Assembly: GCF_000719955.1 (NCBI RefSeq)
Contig: NZ_JOII01000021.1
Coordinates: forward strand, 45,315 to 109,314
From: Streptomyces albidoflavus
GTDB lineage: Bacteria > Actinomycetota > Actinomycetes > Streptomycetales > Streptomycetaceae
DNA: 64,000 nt
Direction of reading: 5' to 3'
Shown here: in pieces, positions 63,801 to 64,000 of the stretch
Position numbering within the stretch: position 1 is the stretch's first letter
How the letters are laid out: each line of letters starts with the position of its first letter
The notes under the pieces: generated by a model
What the model saw: only the letters and a program-made list of their open reading frames with translations
Database searches by the model: none
What the model was told of the DNA's origin: nothing
Program-made: the position numbers and the translations under genes

Positions 63801-64000
63801 TCCCGATTCATCAGCCCCCGCCCATCCTCCCCCAGTTCCCCCCACCTGACTCCGCCTTCTCGAGCGCCCCCCCAGCAACGTCGCACCCAAGTGAAACCAA
63901 GCCCCCAACTTCCGACCCGGCTCGCCCAGTGGCTCCTGCGGATCGGAACAGGACAACACCCCGCGTCAACTCCAACCCCGCCACGCCCCCTCCCCCCAAC
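63801..64000. other. Strand-asymmetric C-rich region at the window edge
   Basis: This last stretch is rich in C and poor in G on the plus strand (many CCCCC runs) and has no convincing gene; ORFs crossing it are Gly-rich and rejected. It may be the end of the intergenic region before cas genes. Confidence 0.35.

Noticed and set aside
63135..63886. Minus-strand open frames across the CRISPR array
   Set aside because: They read repeats and spacers as protein (RxxRVCGG-type strings) and are explained by the array.

Overview
The window is very GC-rich actinobacterial DNA, almost certainly a Streptomyces chromosome. The evidence is the codon bias (G or C in nearly every third position), frequent GTG and TTG starts, Streptomyces-type families (DUF2690-type and XRE-transmembrane proteins, LAxTG surface protein, GH84 and GH87 secreted enzymes, a GlnX-GlnH-PknG locus) and a type I-E CRISPR repeat of the streptomycete kind. 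A malQ gene followed after about 8 kb by a CsnR-like ROK gene recalls the S. coelicolor SCO2649-SCO2662 neighbourhood; that synteny is from memory and was not searched. All start choices are by inspection.

Layout. 1-866: no gene, but a 379-bp composite inverted repeat that looks like two MITE-like units, then a run of REP-like repeats that recur at 9013-9126. 867-9728: a small membrane protein, malQ, a repeat-rich small protein, a secreted GH84 enzyme, a secreted PHB-depolymerase-type esterase and an HNH protein. 10124-14988: an MscS channel, then a ROK regulator with a near-perfect operator palindrome, a GH4 glycosidase and a BadF-type sugar kinase, apparently a chitosan-oligosaccharide (csn) operon without its ABC importer genes. 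15058-15870: a small secreted protein with a possible RNase motif and a possible immunity gene.

16279-27207 is the most coherent system: glnX, glnH, an unknown helical protein, pknG, a PP2C phosphatase, a VWA protein and an FHA protein, all on one strand. It reads as an enlarged version of the mycobacterial GlnH-GlnX-PknG-GarA amino-acid signalling route. The kinase, phosphatase and FHA protein each carry two zinc-ribbon motifs.

27286-41798: a PCMT-like methyltransferase, an aldo/keto reductase, a truncated haemoglobin, a two-permease plus ATPase exporter (FtsX/MacB type), an ettA-thioesterase-unknown operon, and a sortase-anchored thioester-domain surface protein. 42403-48687: two GNAT proteins, an SSB paralogue with an in-gene hexanucleotide repeat, and two coupled dynamin-like GTPases. 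49002-55550: a 1443-residue GH87 alpha-1,3-glucanase, a lipoprotein and a CapA-type lipoprotein. 55818-63465: tRNA-Arg(UCU), a DEDDh exonuclease-BRCT-TerD fusion, a TrmH methyltransferase, two paralogous HTH-transmembrane proteins (one with an outer peptidoglycan-binding domain), a secreted peptidoglycan-binding protein and a secreted S33-type hydrolase. 63496-63707 is a short type I-E CRISPR array; its cas genes, if adjacent, lie beyond the window.
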